DNA of 39,143 bases from Bacteriovoracaceae bacterium UBA4097. Lineage in GTDB: Bacteria > Bdellovibrionota > Bacteriovoracia > Bacteriovoracales > Bacteriovoracaceae. Each line of letters begins with the position of its first letter. The first letter of the stretch is position 1. The position numbers and the translations under genes are program-made. The notes below the pieces were generated by a model. That model searched no databases. It was given only the letters and a program-made list of their open reading frames with translations, and was not told the origin of the DNA. Location of the stretch: the NCBI GenBank assembly GCA_002381765.1, contig DFXX01000063.1, positions 34,701 to 73,843 of the forward strand. The letters run 5' to 3'. Positions 1-7,647 of this stretch are shown piece after piece.

Positions 1-476
1 TCCTCACCCACATAACCGGCTTCAGTCAGAGTCGTGGCATCTGCGATAGCAAAAGGAACGTTCAGAAACTTCGCCAAAGATTGAGCGATAAGTGTCTTAC
101 CAGAACCAGTTGGACCGGCCAGAAGAATATTCGACTTAGCAAGTTCTACTTCCTCACCTTCACGGGTAGAAGCCTTATAAGCAATACGCTTGTAATGGTT
201 ATGAACGGCCACAGAAATGATTTTCTTAGCGCGGTCCTGACCAATCACGTACTGATCAAGGTGAAGCTTAATCTCGTGAGGTTTAGGAACATTATCAGTA
301 GCAGCTTTAGAAACTGTTTTTACGGAATCTTCAAATATGATGTCATTGCAGAGTTCAATACACTCATCACAAATATAGACACCTGGACCCGCGATGAGCT
401 TCTTAACTTCCTTCTGGGACTTGCCACAGAAGTTACAGTTTAGACTGCCGTAAGATCCACCTTTCTCTTTGCTCAT
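1..476 (-). CDS. clpX: ClpX, ATP-dependent Clp protease unfoldase subunit (5' part, runs off window)
   Basis: This is the AAA+ unfoldase that recognises substrates and threads them into ClpP. The N-terminal zinc-binding domain is visible, with a CNFCGK pair and a later YICDEC pair (four Cys). It is followed by the start of the AAA+ module with Walker A GPTGSGKT and the typical stretch VPFAIADATTLTEAGYVGE at the window edge. About 158 codons are present; the rest lies beyond base 1. The ATG at 476 is preceded by an AAGG-type ribosome site. It lies 24 bases downstream of clpP, the usual clpP-clpX order, so the two are probably co-transcribed. Confidence 0.97.
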   Translation of the reverse strand, partial: MSKEKGGSYGSLNCNFCGKSQKEVKKLIAGPGVYICDECIELCNDIIFEDSVKTVSKAATDNVPKPHEIKLHLDQYVIGQDRAKKIISVAVHNHYKRIAYKASTREGEEVELAKSNILLAGPTGSGKTLIAQSLAKFLNVPFAIADATTLTEAGYVGE

Positions 477-500
477 TATCTTTACCTTCGGTTATACGTA

Positions 501-1121
501 TTAGTCTTTCTTCAATTTGCCTTTCGGCACGATGATGTTGTCAATCAAGCCAAAATCTTTGGCTTTTTCCGGACTGAGATAATTATCTCTGTCACAGGCC
601 CGCTCCACTTCATCGTAAGTGCGTCCAGTATGTTTGACATAAATATTATTTAATTGCTTCTTGAGATCCAAGATTTCCTTGGCCTGAATTTCAATATCGG
701 TTGCCTGTCCACGAGCACCACCCAGCGGCTGGTGAATCATGATGCGCGAGTGAGGCATGGAATAACGATGACCAGCTTCCCCAGCTTGAAGCAGAAGAGA
801 TCCCATAGAAGCCGCTAGACCCACACAATAGGTATAAACCGGGCATGTCACGTGCTGCATAAGATCGTAAATTCCTAGTCCCGCATAAACGGATCCACCA
901 GGAGAATTGATATAGAAGTGAATAGGAGCTTCGGGGTCAGACTGCTCTAGGAAAAGCATCTGGGCCACTAGAAGATTGGCCACAGTGTCATTGACTTCTG
1001 TTCCTAAGAAAATAATCCGGTCTAAGAGTAAGCGCGAATAAATGTCGTACTGTCTCTCCCCTCTTGCCGTCTGCTCAATGACTATGGGATTTGGTATATA
1101 ACCCATTGGTGTGCTCGTCAT
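501..1121 (-). CDS. clpP: ClpP, ATP-dependent Clp protease proteolytic subunit
   Basis: Serine peptidase of family S14 that forms the proteolytic barrel of ClpXP. The 206-residue length is normal. The catalytic triad is recognisable: Ser105 in GLAASMGS, His130 in MIHQPLGG and Asp179 in DRDNYLS. The INSPGGSV segment (71-78) forms the oxyanion region. The N-terminal YIPNPIVIEQTARGER is typical of the family, so the ATG at 1121 is well placed, with an AAGGA ribosome site. It is the first gene of a clpP-clpX unit reading left. The 242-base gap to the divergent peroxiredoxin gene must carry its promoter, but I could not identify it. Confidence 0.98.
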   Translation of the reverse strand: MTSTPMGYIPNPIVIEQTARGERQYDIYSRLLLDRIIFLGTEVNDTVANLLVAQMLFLEQSDPEAPIHFYINSPGGSVYAGLGIYDLMQHVTCPVYTYCVGLAASMGSLLLQAGEAGHRYSMPHSRIMIHQPLGGARGQATDIEIQAKEILDLKKQLNNIYVKHTGRTYDEVERACDRDNYLSPEKAKDFGLIDNIIVPKGKLKKD

Positions 1122-1270
1122 GCTTTGTCCTTTTTCCCCAAATGGTTGATTCGTTTGTTCAGGCTTATCGGAAAATGTAAGTAATTCTTGAGGTTAAATT
1201 TAACTCGAAGCCGATAATTAGGAAAGATGGGCACAGATATCCAAATTACAAGGCAAAGAAACACCTTGTC

Positions 1271-1299
1271 TTGAATTATTCATTGCATCGGACTAAATT
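1271..1299 (+). promoter_or_regulatory. Candidate sigma-70 promoter of the peroxiredoxin gene
   Basis: TTGAAT (1271-1276), a 17-base spacer and TAAATT (1294-1299) lie about 65 bases before the start codon. Just downstream, near 1315-1332, are small nested inverted repeats (TTTCA-ATTA-TGAAA and CAATT-ATGA-AATTG) that could bind a regulator. Both assignments rest on pattern only. Confidence 0.4.
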
Positions 1300-1363
1300 T
1301 CTTGGGTCCACGTTTCAATTATGAAATTGGTTTATTAACCCTTATGACTTCAAGGAGTTCATT

Positions 1364-1948
1364 ATGTCACGTTTAGTTGGTAATCCAGCGCCGTATTTTA
1401 AAGCCGAAGCCCTTGTAAATGGCGAGAACAAGACTATTTCTCTCGACGATTACAAAGGTAAGTGGAAGGTTCTTTTCTTCTACCCACTAGATTTCACTTT
1501 CGTTTGCCCTACTGAAATCATTGCTTACTCTGATGCTGCTGAGAAGTTTAAGGCTATGAATACTGAGCTTATCGCTTGTTCAGTAGATTCATTCTTCTCT
1601 CACCTAGCTTGGACTAAGCAGCCTCGTAATGAGGGTGGCCTGGGCGAAGTAAAATTCCCAATCATCGCAGATTTGGACAAGAAAGTAGCTCGTGATTATG
1701 AAGTTCTAGTCAATGATGGTGTTGCTCTTCGTGGTCTTTTCATCATCGATGACAACAATGTTATTCAGCATTCTACTATCAACAACCTTTCAGTAGGTCG
1801 TAATGTTGAGGAAACTCTTCGTTTGGTTGAAGCTTACCAGTACACAGCTAAATCTGGCGAAGTATGCCCAGCTAACTGGAAGAAGGGTGCCGATACCATG
1901 AAGCCAGATCCAACTGGCTCTAAGTCTTGGTTTAAAAAGAATGCTTAA
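1364..1948 (+). CDS. Typical 2-Cys peroxiredoxin (AhpC/Prx1 type)
   Basis: Thiol peroxidase that reduces H2O2 and organic hydroperoxides in the cytoplasm. The peroxidatic Cys48 sits in FYPLDFTFVCPTE and the resolving Cys168 in GEVCPANW, as in the Prx1/AhpC class. The GGLG motif linked to sensitivity to over-oxidation is present (NEGGLGEV), while the C-terminal YF motif is replaced by SWF. The length of 194 residues is normal. An AAGGAG ribosome site lies 7 bases before the ATG. All six Arg codons are CGT, unlike the AGA/CGA-rich neighbours, which points to strong expression. The gene is monocistronic and ends at a good terminator. The electron donor (AhpF, AhpD or thioredoxin) is not encoded nearby. 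Confidence 0.95.
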   Translation: MSRLVGNPAPYFKAEALVNGENKTISLDDYKGKWKVLFFYPLDFTFVCPTEIIAYSDAAEKFKAMNTELIACSVDSFFSHLAWTKQPRNEGGLGEVKFPIIADLDKKVARDYEVLVNDGVALRGLFIIDDNNVIQHSTINNLSVGRNVEETLRLVEAYQYTAKSGEVCPANWKKGADTMKPDPTGSKSWFKKNA

Positions 1949-1978
1949 TAGTTGACCAAACTGTTCGGTGACTTATAG

Positions 1979-2007
1979 GGGGTCCATTTGGGCCCCTTTT
2001 CTTTTTC
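1979..2007 (+). terminator. Rho-independent terminator after the peroxiredoxin gene
   Basis: A 7-bp stem, GGGGTCC (1979-1985) with GGGCCCC (1990-1996) including one G-U pair, closes an ATTT loop and is followed by TTTTCTTTTTC. It lies 30 bases after the stop codon. Confidence 0.85.
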
Positions 2008-2184
2008 TAAAAGCAGAATGTCACTATGTAAGAATGGCTTAAGTGAGGTAATTTATTCAGATTCTAGCTCTGCATTAACAGTAAACTTTACAAATCTTAA
2101 GAATCCCCAGAGCAAAAGCTTGTCGAAAAGCCCTGCCCTTCCTATAACGGCCCAACTGAAAAATTAAAACTTGTGACTAAGAAT

Positions 2185-2213
2185 TTGGCCTCAGGTTTGC
2201 GTTGTAGTATATA
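2185..2213 (+). promoter_or_regulatory. Candidate sigma-70 promoter of the 91-residue gene
   Basis: TTGGCC (2185-2190), a 17-base spacer and TATATA (2208-2213), 45 bases before the ATG at 2259. The rest of the gap 2008-2184 shows no gene that I can support. Confidence 0.45.
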
Positions 2214-2258
2214 CGGATCCGGCCATGAGGGCGTAGGTCCAATTCTAAAGAGGGGATA

Positions 2259-2534
2259 ATGAAGAAGTTGAACGTAGTGGATCTGGGGGAGTTTAAAGAA
2301 CTTCGAGAAATGAGAAGAACTGAGCATAATTATGGTCTTTATTTAAAGACTTTGGCGAACTCTCAGTTAGAAACGGAAATCAATGGTCTGCTGGAAGAGT
2401 TTCAAATGGATTCTTATGGAAAAGAATTTTTCTCCAAGGGCAAATTGATTTTGAAGGAAATAAGTTTTAGATCTACCGGAAGCGTAAAATCAAAAATCGA
2501 TCTTATGAATGATGAAACCTTAAAATTGCTCTAA
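2259..2534 (+). CDS. Small hypothetical protein, 91 residues
   Basis: I do not recognise this protein. It is charged and mostly helical in appearance, without signal peptide, membrane segment or Cys. It has Leu/Glu-rich stretches (residues 34-48) and a basic middle part. The GAGGGG ribosome site 5 bases before the ATG, a promoter candidate upstream and a strong terminator directly after the stop make it a credible single-gene unit. Function unknown. Confidence 0.7.
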   Translation: MKKLNVVDLGEFKELREMRRTEHNYGLYLKTLANSQLETEINGLLEEFQMDSYGKEFFSKGKLILKEISFRSTGSVKSKIDLMNDETLKLL

Positions 2535-2535
2535 C

Positions 2536-2566
2536 AAAAGGCCCCGATGATGACTCGGGGCCTTTT
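2536..2566. terminator. Bidirectional terminator between convergent genes
   Basis: A perfect 12-bp stem, AAAAGGCCCCGA (2536-2547) with TCGGGGCCTTTT (2555-2566), has a 7-base loop. Runs of A and T at the two ends let it work for both the gene ending at 2534 and the minus-strand gene ending at 2574. Confidence 0.9.
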
Positions 2567-2573
2567 CACAACA

Positions 2574-2855
2574 TCAATGTTTTTTGCCATACTTATAAGT
2601 TTCTTCGTCGATATCGGGAGTATTGCCCTGATATCCGGCCGAGGCGCCTGAACGATGCTCCTGGGGGCCTTGCTTTTCATCATTATCAGAATCGGTATTA
2701 ACTCCTGTGCGATCAAGATCGATCTCAGTATTGTCATTTAATTTAGAAGGATTCACCTCAGTCCCCTCAGAACCTTCTCCGACTCCTTCCTGACCACCAA
2801 GTTGAGTATTTTTCTTTTTAACATCATTTTTTGATAAATTTTCTTGGTTTTCCAT
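2574..2855 (-). CDS. Small hydrophilic protein of unknown function, 93 residues
   Basis: Not recognised. The product is very hydrophilic, rich in Asn, Asp, Glu, Gly and Gln, with no hydrophobic core and no Cys, so it is probably intrinsically disordered. The reading frame stays open to 2912, but the ATG at 2855 has an AAGGAG ribosome site 7 bases upstream and is the better start. It shares the strong terminator at 2536-2566 with its convergent neighbour. A desiccation- or stress-related role would fit the composition and the nearby Dps and peroxiredoxin genes, but that is a guess. Confidence 0.65.
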   Translation of the reverse strand: MENQENLSKNDVKKKNTQLGGQEGVGEGSEGTEVNPSKLNDNTEIDLDRTGVNTDSDNDEKQGPQEHRSGASAGYQGNTPDIDEETYKYGKKH

Positions 2856-3077
2856 TTGAGTCTCCTTAGTTGATGCCTGAATTCCATTAGAAGCACAAAG
2901 GATGCCAATCATCTTCCTGCTAAGTATCGGAACTTTTACTCCCTAAATCATGAGTTGGGGTAAAAGGCTACATGTCGCCGATGCCACACCACTTCTCTAT
3001 GACGCTAAAACTGAATTGAAGTCTTTCAATAATGGCATAGATGTTGCTCCCTTTATCTTAATTAGTGAGGAGCTGCC

Positions 3078-3638
3078 ATGAGCGTGAGTTATTTCTTATC
3101 AGTCACATTGACCGCCTTTTCACTCTTGCATCTGGCTGGCTGCGCCCAAAAAAAGACTCTACCCACAGCTGCCAAGGTTCAGGAACTCATTGGCAATTAT
3201 TATGCAGCGATAGAATTTGAACCGGGAAAGTCAGAATTAACGGAGAGGAATAAATCCCATTTAGATCTTTTAGCACAGAGGGCTTTAAGAGACGGACGAG
3301 AGATCGGGGAAATTAAAATCCTGGCCTGGGCCGACAAAGAATATCCCTCGGAAGCTGAGCGAGTTTCACCTAAGGATAAATTACTTGCAAAGGATCGAGG
3401 CAGAAATATCGAAAGATATCTCAAGGAAGAGTTGTATGCCACCAATAGTATCGATGTCTTCAACATGGCCAAAAAGCCCTCTCTTCTGGGTAGGATAACT
3501 AAGAACGAAGACTGGGAAATCAAGGAAACTGTTAAAGATACTGGAGCAACTGGAACCCGACTACCGAATGGCTCAGTCTCATATACCAAAGCGTCGAAGG
3601 CCTTAGTCATCATAGATTACGAAGTTAGCAAACAATGA
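3078..3638 (+). CDS. OmpA-domain lipoprotein
   Basis: Predicted lipoprotein. The signal peptide ends in the lipobox LAGC with Cys22 as the lipidated residue. The rest matches the OmpA-like peptidoglycan-binding fold: IEFEPGKSELTERNKSHLD (residues 45-63) as the opening strand and helix, then IKILAWADKEYP, then AKDRGRNIERYLKEEL. It would anchor the outer membrane to peptidoglycan. The length of 186 residues is usual for Pal-like proteins, with extra sequence in the last third. A GAGGAG ribosome site precedes the ATG. The dps gene starts 14 bases after its stop, so the two are probably co-transcribed. Confidence 0.85.
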   Translation: MSVSYFLSVTLTAFSLLHLAGCAQKKTLPTAAKVQELIGNYYAAIEFEPGKSELTERNKSHLDLLAQRALRDGREIGEIKILAWADKEYPSEAERVSPKDKLLAKDRGRNIERYLKEELYATNSIDVFNMAKKPSLLGRITKNEDWEIKETVKDTGATGTRLPNGSVSYTKASKALVIIDYEVSKQ

Positions 3639-3652
3639 ATCAGGAGGTTTTC

Positions 3653-4168
3653 ATGCCTAATAAAATTCAAGCCGAATTCTTAGATCAGGACATCAACATT
3701 GGTATCAGCGAAAAAGATCGGAAAAGTGTCTGTCGAGGATTATCCAAGCTTCTGGCGGACTCTTATCTTTTATACCTGAAGACCCAGAACTATCATTGGA
3801 ATGTCACAGGAAAGATGTTTCAACCTCTTCATACTCTTTTTGAAGAGCAGTATCAGGAACTGGCGGCTTCTGTAGATACTATAGCAGAAAGAATTAGAGC
3901 ACTCGGTGAATTTGCTCCAGGATCCTTTAATAGCTTCATTAAAGTGACTTCGATCAAAGAAGAAACCGGAATCCCGACAGCAGAAGAAATGATCATCAAC
4001 CTCGTTCAGGGTCATGAAGCCGTTGTCACTACAGCAAGAGAGATCATACCCTTAACAGATAAGTGTGATGATGATGTTACGGCCGATTTATTAGTGGAAA
4101 GAATGCAAAAGCATGAGAAGTACGCCTGGATGCTAAGGAGTATGATCTCGGCCAATAGGGCCCATTAG
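3653..4168 (+). CDS. dps: Dps/MrgA-type ferritin-like DNA-protection protein
   Basis: Dps proteins form 12-subunit shells that oxidise Fe(II) with H2O2, store iron and protect DNA. The family pattern is clear: KTQNYHWNVTG with the ferroxidase His, then LHTLFEEQYQELAASVDTIA with the Asp/Glu ligands and ERIRALG. The CAGGAGG ribosome site 5 bases before the ATG at 3653 makes this start (171 residues) better than an in-frame ATG at 3635. It follows the OmpA lipoprotein and its last bases overlap the stop of the convergent kinase gene (TTAG shared). The N-terminus is short, with few Lys, so DNA binding through a basic tail is uncertain. Confidence 0.93.
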   Translation: MPNKIQAEFLDQDINIGISEKDRKSVCRGLSKLLADSYLLYLKTQNYHWNVTGKMFQPLHTLFEEQYQELAASVDTIAERIRALGEFAPGSFNSFIKVTSIKEETGIPTAEEMIINLVQGHEAVVTTAREIIPLTDKCDDDVTADLLVERMQKHEKYAWMLRSMISANRAH

Positions 4169-5709
4169 TGTAAGTATTTTTCCATTTTATTGATGAGTCC
4201 TTCAAGATCTAAGGGCTTTGTAATGACTTCCTTATAAAGATCTCGCTTTACCTCTCTCTCGACTTCTGAGGGAGAGGCAGAGATCATGAGTACCGGACAC
4301 TTGTAGGCAGACTGTATATCATTCTTGAGTATGAGAAACTCCCCTCCTTTCATGCCTTCCATATGATAATCGGCCAAGATGAGATCAGGAACTTTTCTTC
4401 CACTTTTAAGTGACATGAGAGCTTCTTGAGGATCCTGAAAAGTATCAACAACATATCCTTCTTTAGTCAGGGCCCAACTGATAACTTCTCTCAGATCGTC
4501 GTCATCATCGATAACCAGCACTCTTTTTCTTAGATCCTTTGCTAGACCGGGTTGAAAATTGAAAATATCTCCGTCTGTGACTTTAAGATTTTTGGGAATG
4601 GTAAAATAAAATTGGGCTCCACCTGAAGGCATATTCTCTACCATGATCTCTCCCCCATGGGCCTCTACAATGGTTTTGCATATAAAAAGTCCAAGTCCAG
4701 TTCCTGAACAACCGGTTATTTTTCCAGTCCAATACTTTTCAAAGACCTGGTTAAGATCTGCTAGAGGAAGACCGGGGCCTGAATCCGTAACACTAAAGAT
4801 AAAGTGATGCTCACTCTCTTCAAGGCCCATGGAAATCGTTCCTCCCAAGGGAGTGAATTTAACAGCATTGCTTAAAAGATTGGATAGCACCTGGAACATT
4901 TTATTCTTATCTACCTCTATCTTTAAAAGGTTAATAGGAAAGGATGAGCGTATAAGGATATTTTTTTCCTTTATGTGAGGTCGGCATGAATCAAGGACTT
5001 CCTGAATGAGTTTTTTGACTTCAACTTCAGTTTTATTAAGCGTAGAAAGCCCGTTTTCTGTTTTATTCTTATCCAGAAGATCACTGATGAGATCCTTTAG
5101 TCGATCGGTGGTCTTTAAAATTCTTTGTGACTGAATCCTAACCTCTTCTGATAAGACAGACTTGCCATGCCGATCGGCCACTCGTAACAGCATCTGGGCC
5201 TCTAATCGGATAGCACTTAAGGGATTTTTAATATCATGAGAGACAATAGCAAGCATTTGCTCTTTAGCGGCCCGGGCTTCATCCGCCAGACGACGTGCTT
5301 TGGCTTCTCTGTCTTTGATTTCATGCTCTCTCAGAATTCTTTTTATCACCGGAACAAGCCGCTCCAGCCTCTTCTTAGAAACAAAATCTTCAACCCCTGC
5401 TTTCATCATGTCAGCAACGGTTTCTTCGCCAATGCTTCCTGATACCACGATAAAGGGGAGATCAGGACACTGACTGCGGGTTATTCCTAGGGCATCGATA
5501 GCTTCAATATAGGGAGTTCTATTATTTGAGATGACAATGCTCCAGGACTGGTTTCTTAGAGCGGCGTGAATTTCTTCAGGTTTTGTAACTCTTTCAAGAA
5601 AGATTTTGAGGCCAATACTTTCCAAGGCCGCTTCGATAGACTGGCTGTCGGCTTCGGAACTCTCAATATTCAGCACTCTCAAGATTTTATCGAAAGTTAC
5701 CATACTCAT
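4165..5709 (-). CDS. Hybrid histidine kinase: degenerate receiver, HisKA, HATPase, receiver
   Basis: Cytoplasmic two-component sensor without membrane segments. Numbering is from the ATG at 5709, which has AGGA 8 bases upstream; an ATG at 5745 is the alternative. The domain order is a receiver-like domain (about 8-125), HisKA with His158 in SHDIKNP, HATPase with N-box Asn281, DSGPGLP and GTGLGL, and a C-terminal receiver with Asp447 in LADY and Lys498. In the first receiver the phospho-accepting Asp is replaced by Asn62 (IVISNN) and the acidic pair is mostly lost (IESSEAD), so it probably senses or binds without being phosphorylated. A 17-base palindrome lies upstream. An Hpt protein encoded at 6099-6440 may be the phosphorelay partner. 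Confidence 0.92.
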   Translation of the reverse strand: MSMVTFDKILRVLNIESSEADSQSIEAALESIGLKIFLERVTKPEEIHAALRNQSWSIVISNNRTPYIEAIDALGITRSQCPDLPFIVVSGSIGEETVADMMKAGVEDFVSKKRLERLVPVIKRILREHEIKDREAKARRLADEARAAKEQMLAIVSHDIKNPLSAIRLEAQMLLRVADRHGKSVLSEEVRIQSQRILKTTDRLKDLISDLLDKNKTENGLSTLNKTEVEVKKLIQEVLDSCRPHIKEKNILIRSSFPINLLKIEVDKNKMFQVLSNLLSNAVKFTPLGGTISMGLEESEHHFIFSVTDSGPGLPLADLNQVFEKYWTGKITGCSGTGLGLFICKTIVEAHGGEIMVENMPSGGAQFYFTIPKNLKVTDGDIFNFQPGLAKDLRKRVLVIDDDDDLREVISWALTKEGYVVDTFQDPQEALMSLKSGRKVPDLILADYHMEGMKGGEFLILKNDIQSAYKCPVLMISASPSEVEREVKRDLYKEVITKPLDLEGLINKMEKYLH

Positions 5710-5745
5710 TCCATTGATCCTGGTTACGATTGGGGCAGTAACCAT

Positions 5746-5762
5746 AACTTCAGTCTGAAGTT
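5746..5762. repeat. 17-base palindrome upstream of the kinase gene
   Basis: AACTTCAG-T-CTGAAGTT: perfect 8-base arms around one base. It touches the upstream candidate start (5745) and lies 37 bases before the preferred start (5709). It could be an operator or a small RNA hairpin. Confidence 0.5.
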
Positions 5763-5796
5763 TAGTCTTCTTAGGAAATCTTAAATTTTATGATAA

Positions 5797-5985
5797 TTAG
5801 TTATTCAGAAATTGAGAATTAAGGGCATCTCGAAGAAAAAAGGCTGTTTTTAGGTTTTGATTCTTCTTATCCTGAGACTGCAAGAGACCGCTACCCAAGA
5901 GTTGCTTTAAAGATTCTTTGAGCAATCGGTGTTGATTTTCATTTAATGATGATTTTGGCTTTCTTTTCTTTCTTTCCACCAGCAT
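5797..5985 (-). CDS. Small basic protein of unknown function, 62 residues
   Basis: Not recognised. The N-terminus is strongly basic (KKRKPKSS), followed by a probable amphipathic helix (NENQHRLLKESLKQLL) and a polar tail. The ATG at 5985 has a GGAGAG ribosome site; the frame extends to a TTG at 6012 that has none. It lies between the Hpt gene (upstream) and the hybrid kinase gene (downstream) on the same strand, so it may belong to the same signalling unit. It could bind nucleic acid, but no defined helix-turn-helix is visible. Confidence 0.55.
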   Translation of the reverse strand: MLVERKKRKPKSSLNENQHRLLKESLKQLLGSGLLQSQDKKNQNLKTAFFLRDALNSQFLNN

Positions 5986-6098
5986 GATCTCTCCATTCCT
6001 AAGCTTTCTCAAATAAAAGCAAAAGAGATGCCAATCTTGTTGATACGAAAATTCAGAGAGATAACTGATTAACCATGGATTTGAAGGGACTTTTTTAC

Positions 6099-6440
6099 TC
6101 AGAAACTTAATTGACCGGGGAAATTTTCTTTAACGGAGTGAATCACGCTTTCCATTTTTTCCACTAAAATCTTCACTCTCTCCTTATCTTTCTTTTTAGC
6201 AGCGCTCTCAATTTCAAGCCCAATATTGGCCATCTGAGGAAACTCAAAGGTGACAGCATTCCCTTTCACTTGATGACCAAGCTTCATGGCCACAGAATAG
6301 TCATCTAATTCTAGCGAGGAACGAAGATCTTCAATGTCCTGAATTCTTCGTTTCAAATACTTAATCTTGAGCTCTACTGGCACCTGCATAGAAGTCTTTT
6401 GTTTATGGTTTATGAATCGTGACGGATAATATATGGCCAT
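6099..6440 (-). CDS. Hpt-domain phosphotransfer protein
   Basis: Stand-alone histidine phosphotransfer domain of 113 residues. The active-site region HQVKGNAVTFEF (His56) followed by MANIGLEIESAAKKKD matches the H-x-x-K-G pattern of the Hpt four-helix bundle, with the phospho-accepting His56 and the conserved Lys and Gly. Such proteins pass phosphate between the receiver of a hybrid kinase and another receiver. The hybrid kinase at 4165-5709 on the same strand is an obvious candidate partner. The start is uncertain: the ATG at 6440 has only GGGG just before it, and an internal ATG at 6389 is possible. Confidence 0.8.
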   Translation of the reverse strand: MAIYYPSRFINHKQKTSMQVPVELKIKYLKRRIQDIEDLRSSLELDDYSVAMKLGHQVKGNAVTFEFPQMANIGLEIESAAKKKDKERVKILVEKMESVIHSVKENFPGQLSF

Positions 6441-6552
6441 TCCCCAGCTGGCAAACGAAGCATGCTAAATTTATCCTATAGGAGGAGGAGAAATAAGATA
6501 ATTTTTTCAATCTTAACGCACGACAAGAAAAAAAAGACTATTATCCAGCCTT

Positions 6553-7086
6553 ATGAAAAGACTGGTTTTTATCCTGCTTATACTCGGAACTTCTGCCTGT
6601 GATCCCTTCAATTTTGGGTTCAAGCATAACCCTGCGTATGTCTTAGATAAGGCCTTCAATTCTATTCAAAATCTAGACAATCAAAGCTTCCTGGAAATCT
6701 CTGGTAAAGAAGCCCTTTGTCTTTACGGGAGCTCAACCGGTCTCTCTCACTTAAAAAGTAAAATTGAACTGGATATATCTGAACTTAAGCCTGTTGCAAA
6801 ACTTATCAATTCTAAGAGAAACGACTCAGCTGAGTTTGTGGGATACTGGTCTTATTATACTGAACGCTATCAGATTTTAGTCTCGGAGAATCGCTCTAAA
6901 GAAGTCATTCTTGAAACTATTATTGACTGCAACTATGGAACTGACTCTGAAAGAGATGATAAGCTTAAAGGACTAAAGCCTAAGGAATATCCTAAGAAAG
7001 AATGTCGCCTGGTAAAAATCATTCCAAAAAAATTCAAAGCATTAGAAATCAGCGCAAAATGCAAAATGTTCGAAGTTAAATTATAA
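6553..7086 (+). CDS. Lipoprotein of unknown function, 177 residues
   Basis: The signal peptide MKRLVFILLILGTSAC ends in a lipobox with Cys16. The mature part is charged, contains four further Cys and shows no family that I recognise. There is no ribosome site before the ATG. Instead TATTAT (6539-6544) ends 8 bases upstream, with only a poor -35 match, so translation may start on a near-leaderless mRNA. Its stop overlaps the convergent PilZ gene by 6 bases. An AGGAGGAGGAG run at 6480-6490 has no start codon after it. Confidence 0.75.
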   Translation: MKRLVFILLILGTSACDPFNFGFKHNPAYVLDKAFNSIQNLDNQSFLEISGKEALCLYGSSTGLSHLKSKIELDISELKPVAKLINSKRNDSAEFVGYWSYYTERYQILVSENRSKEVILETIIDCNYGTDSERDDKLKGLKPKEYPKKECRLVKIIPKKFKALEISAKCKMFEVKL

Positions 7087-7647
7087 CCACTGAAGACTTT
7101 TATAATCATGAGTCACTAGAGATCTTAGTTGAGATATCTTTTCAGTATGATCATATCCCAAGATTTTGGCTAACGCCCTCGTTCTAATCTTAGTCTCTTC
7201 ATCGGTATTAAATGAATCAATAAGAGTTTGCAGGAAAATGATATTTGAAGAAAAAGTGCTAATGTACTCCTCGATAAATTTCTGTTCTTCCTTGCCCAGA
7301 AGAGAAAATTCAAGGCCAAAACGCGTGTGAAAAATATTGTCCAGACTCTGAGCAAGCTCATCTCTTCTTACTAAACGTCCACGGACCCTGATAACACGCT
7401 TCCCAAAGAGTTCCTTAGAGAACGTTTGCATTTTAAGAAGACCGAAATTTTTCAAATTGGGAAGTTGAGGCAATGATATCAAGATGCCGATCTCATTGTC
7501 GTTAGGAATGCTGGGAAGTTCGCTTAAAAGAAGGCCCCCTTCTGAGATGTTTAAGGCTTTCGCCTTAAGCACATGGGGGCCATCTGCATAGAGAATACTT
7601 TCTTTAAAAGGTGCTCGAAGATGTCTTCTCTGATAATTCTTCATCAT
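7081..7647 (-). CDS. PilZ-domain protein (likely c-di-GMP receptor)
   Basis: The N-terminal PilZ domain carries both c-di-GMP binding motifs: RRHLR (residues 7-11, the RxxxR loop) and NISEGG (33-38, the D/NxSxxG motif). The barrel continues to about residue 125, followed by a helical C-terminal extension of about 60 residues without a known match. It probably changes partner contacts when c-di-GMP binds. Its ATG overlaps the stop of the phoH-like gene (ATGA), so the two are translationally coupled, a link worth noting. The 188-residue length is longer than a minimal PilZ protein. Confidence 0.88.
   Translation of the reverse strand: MMKNYQRRHLRAPFKESILYADGPHVLKAKALNISEGGLLLSELPSIPNDNEIGILISLPQLPNLKNFGLLKMQTFSKELFGKRVIRVRGRLVRRDELAQSLDNIFHTRFGLEFSLLGKEEQKFIEEYISTFSSNIIFLQTLIDSFNTDEETKIRTRALAKILGYDHTEKISQLRSLVTHDYKSLQWL

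Noticed and set aside
6480..6490. AGGAGGAGGAG, an apparent very strong ribosome site on the plus strand
   Set aside because: No ATG, GTG or TTG follows at a usable distance; the next gene starts at 6553.
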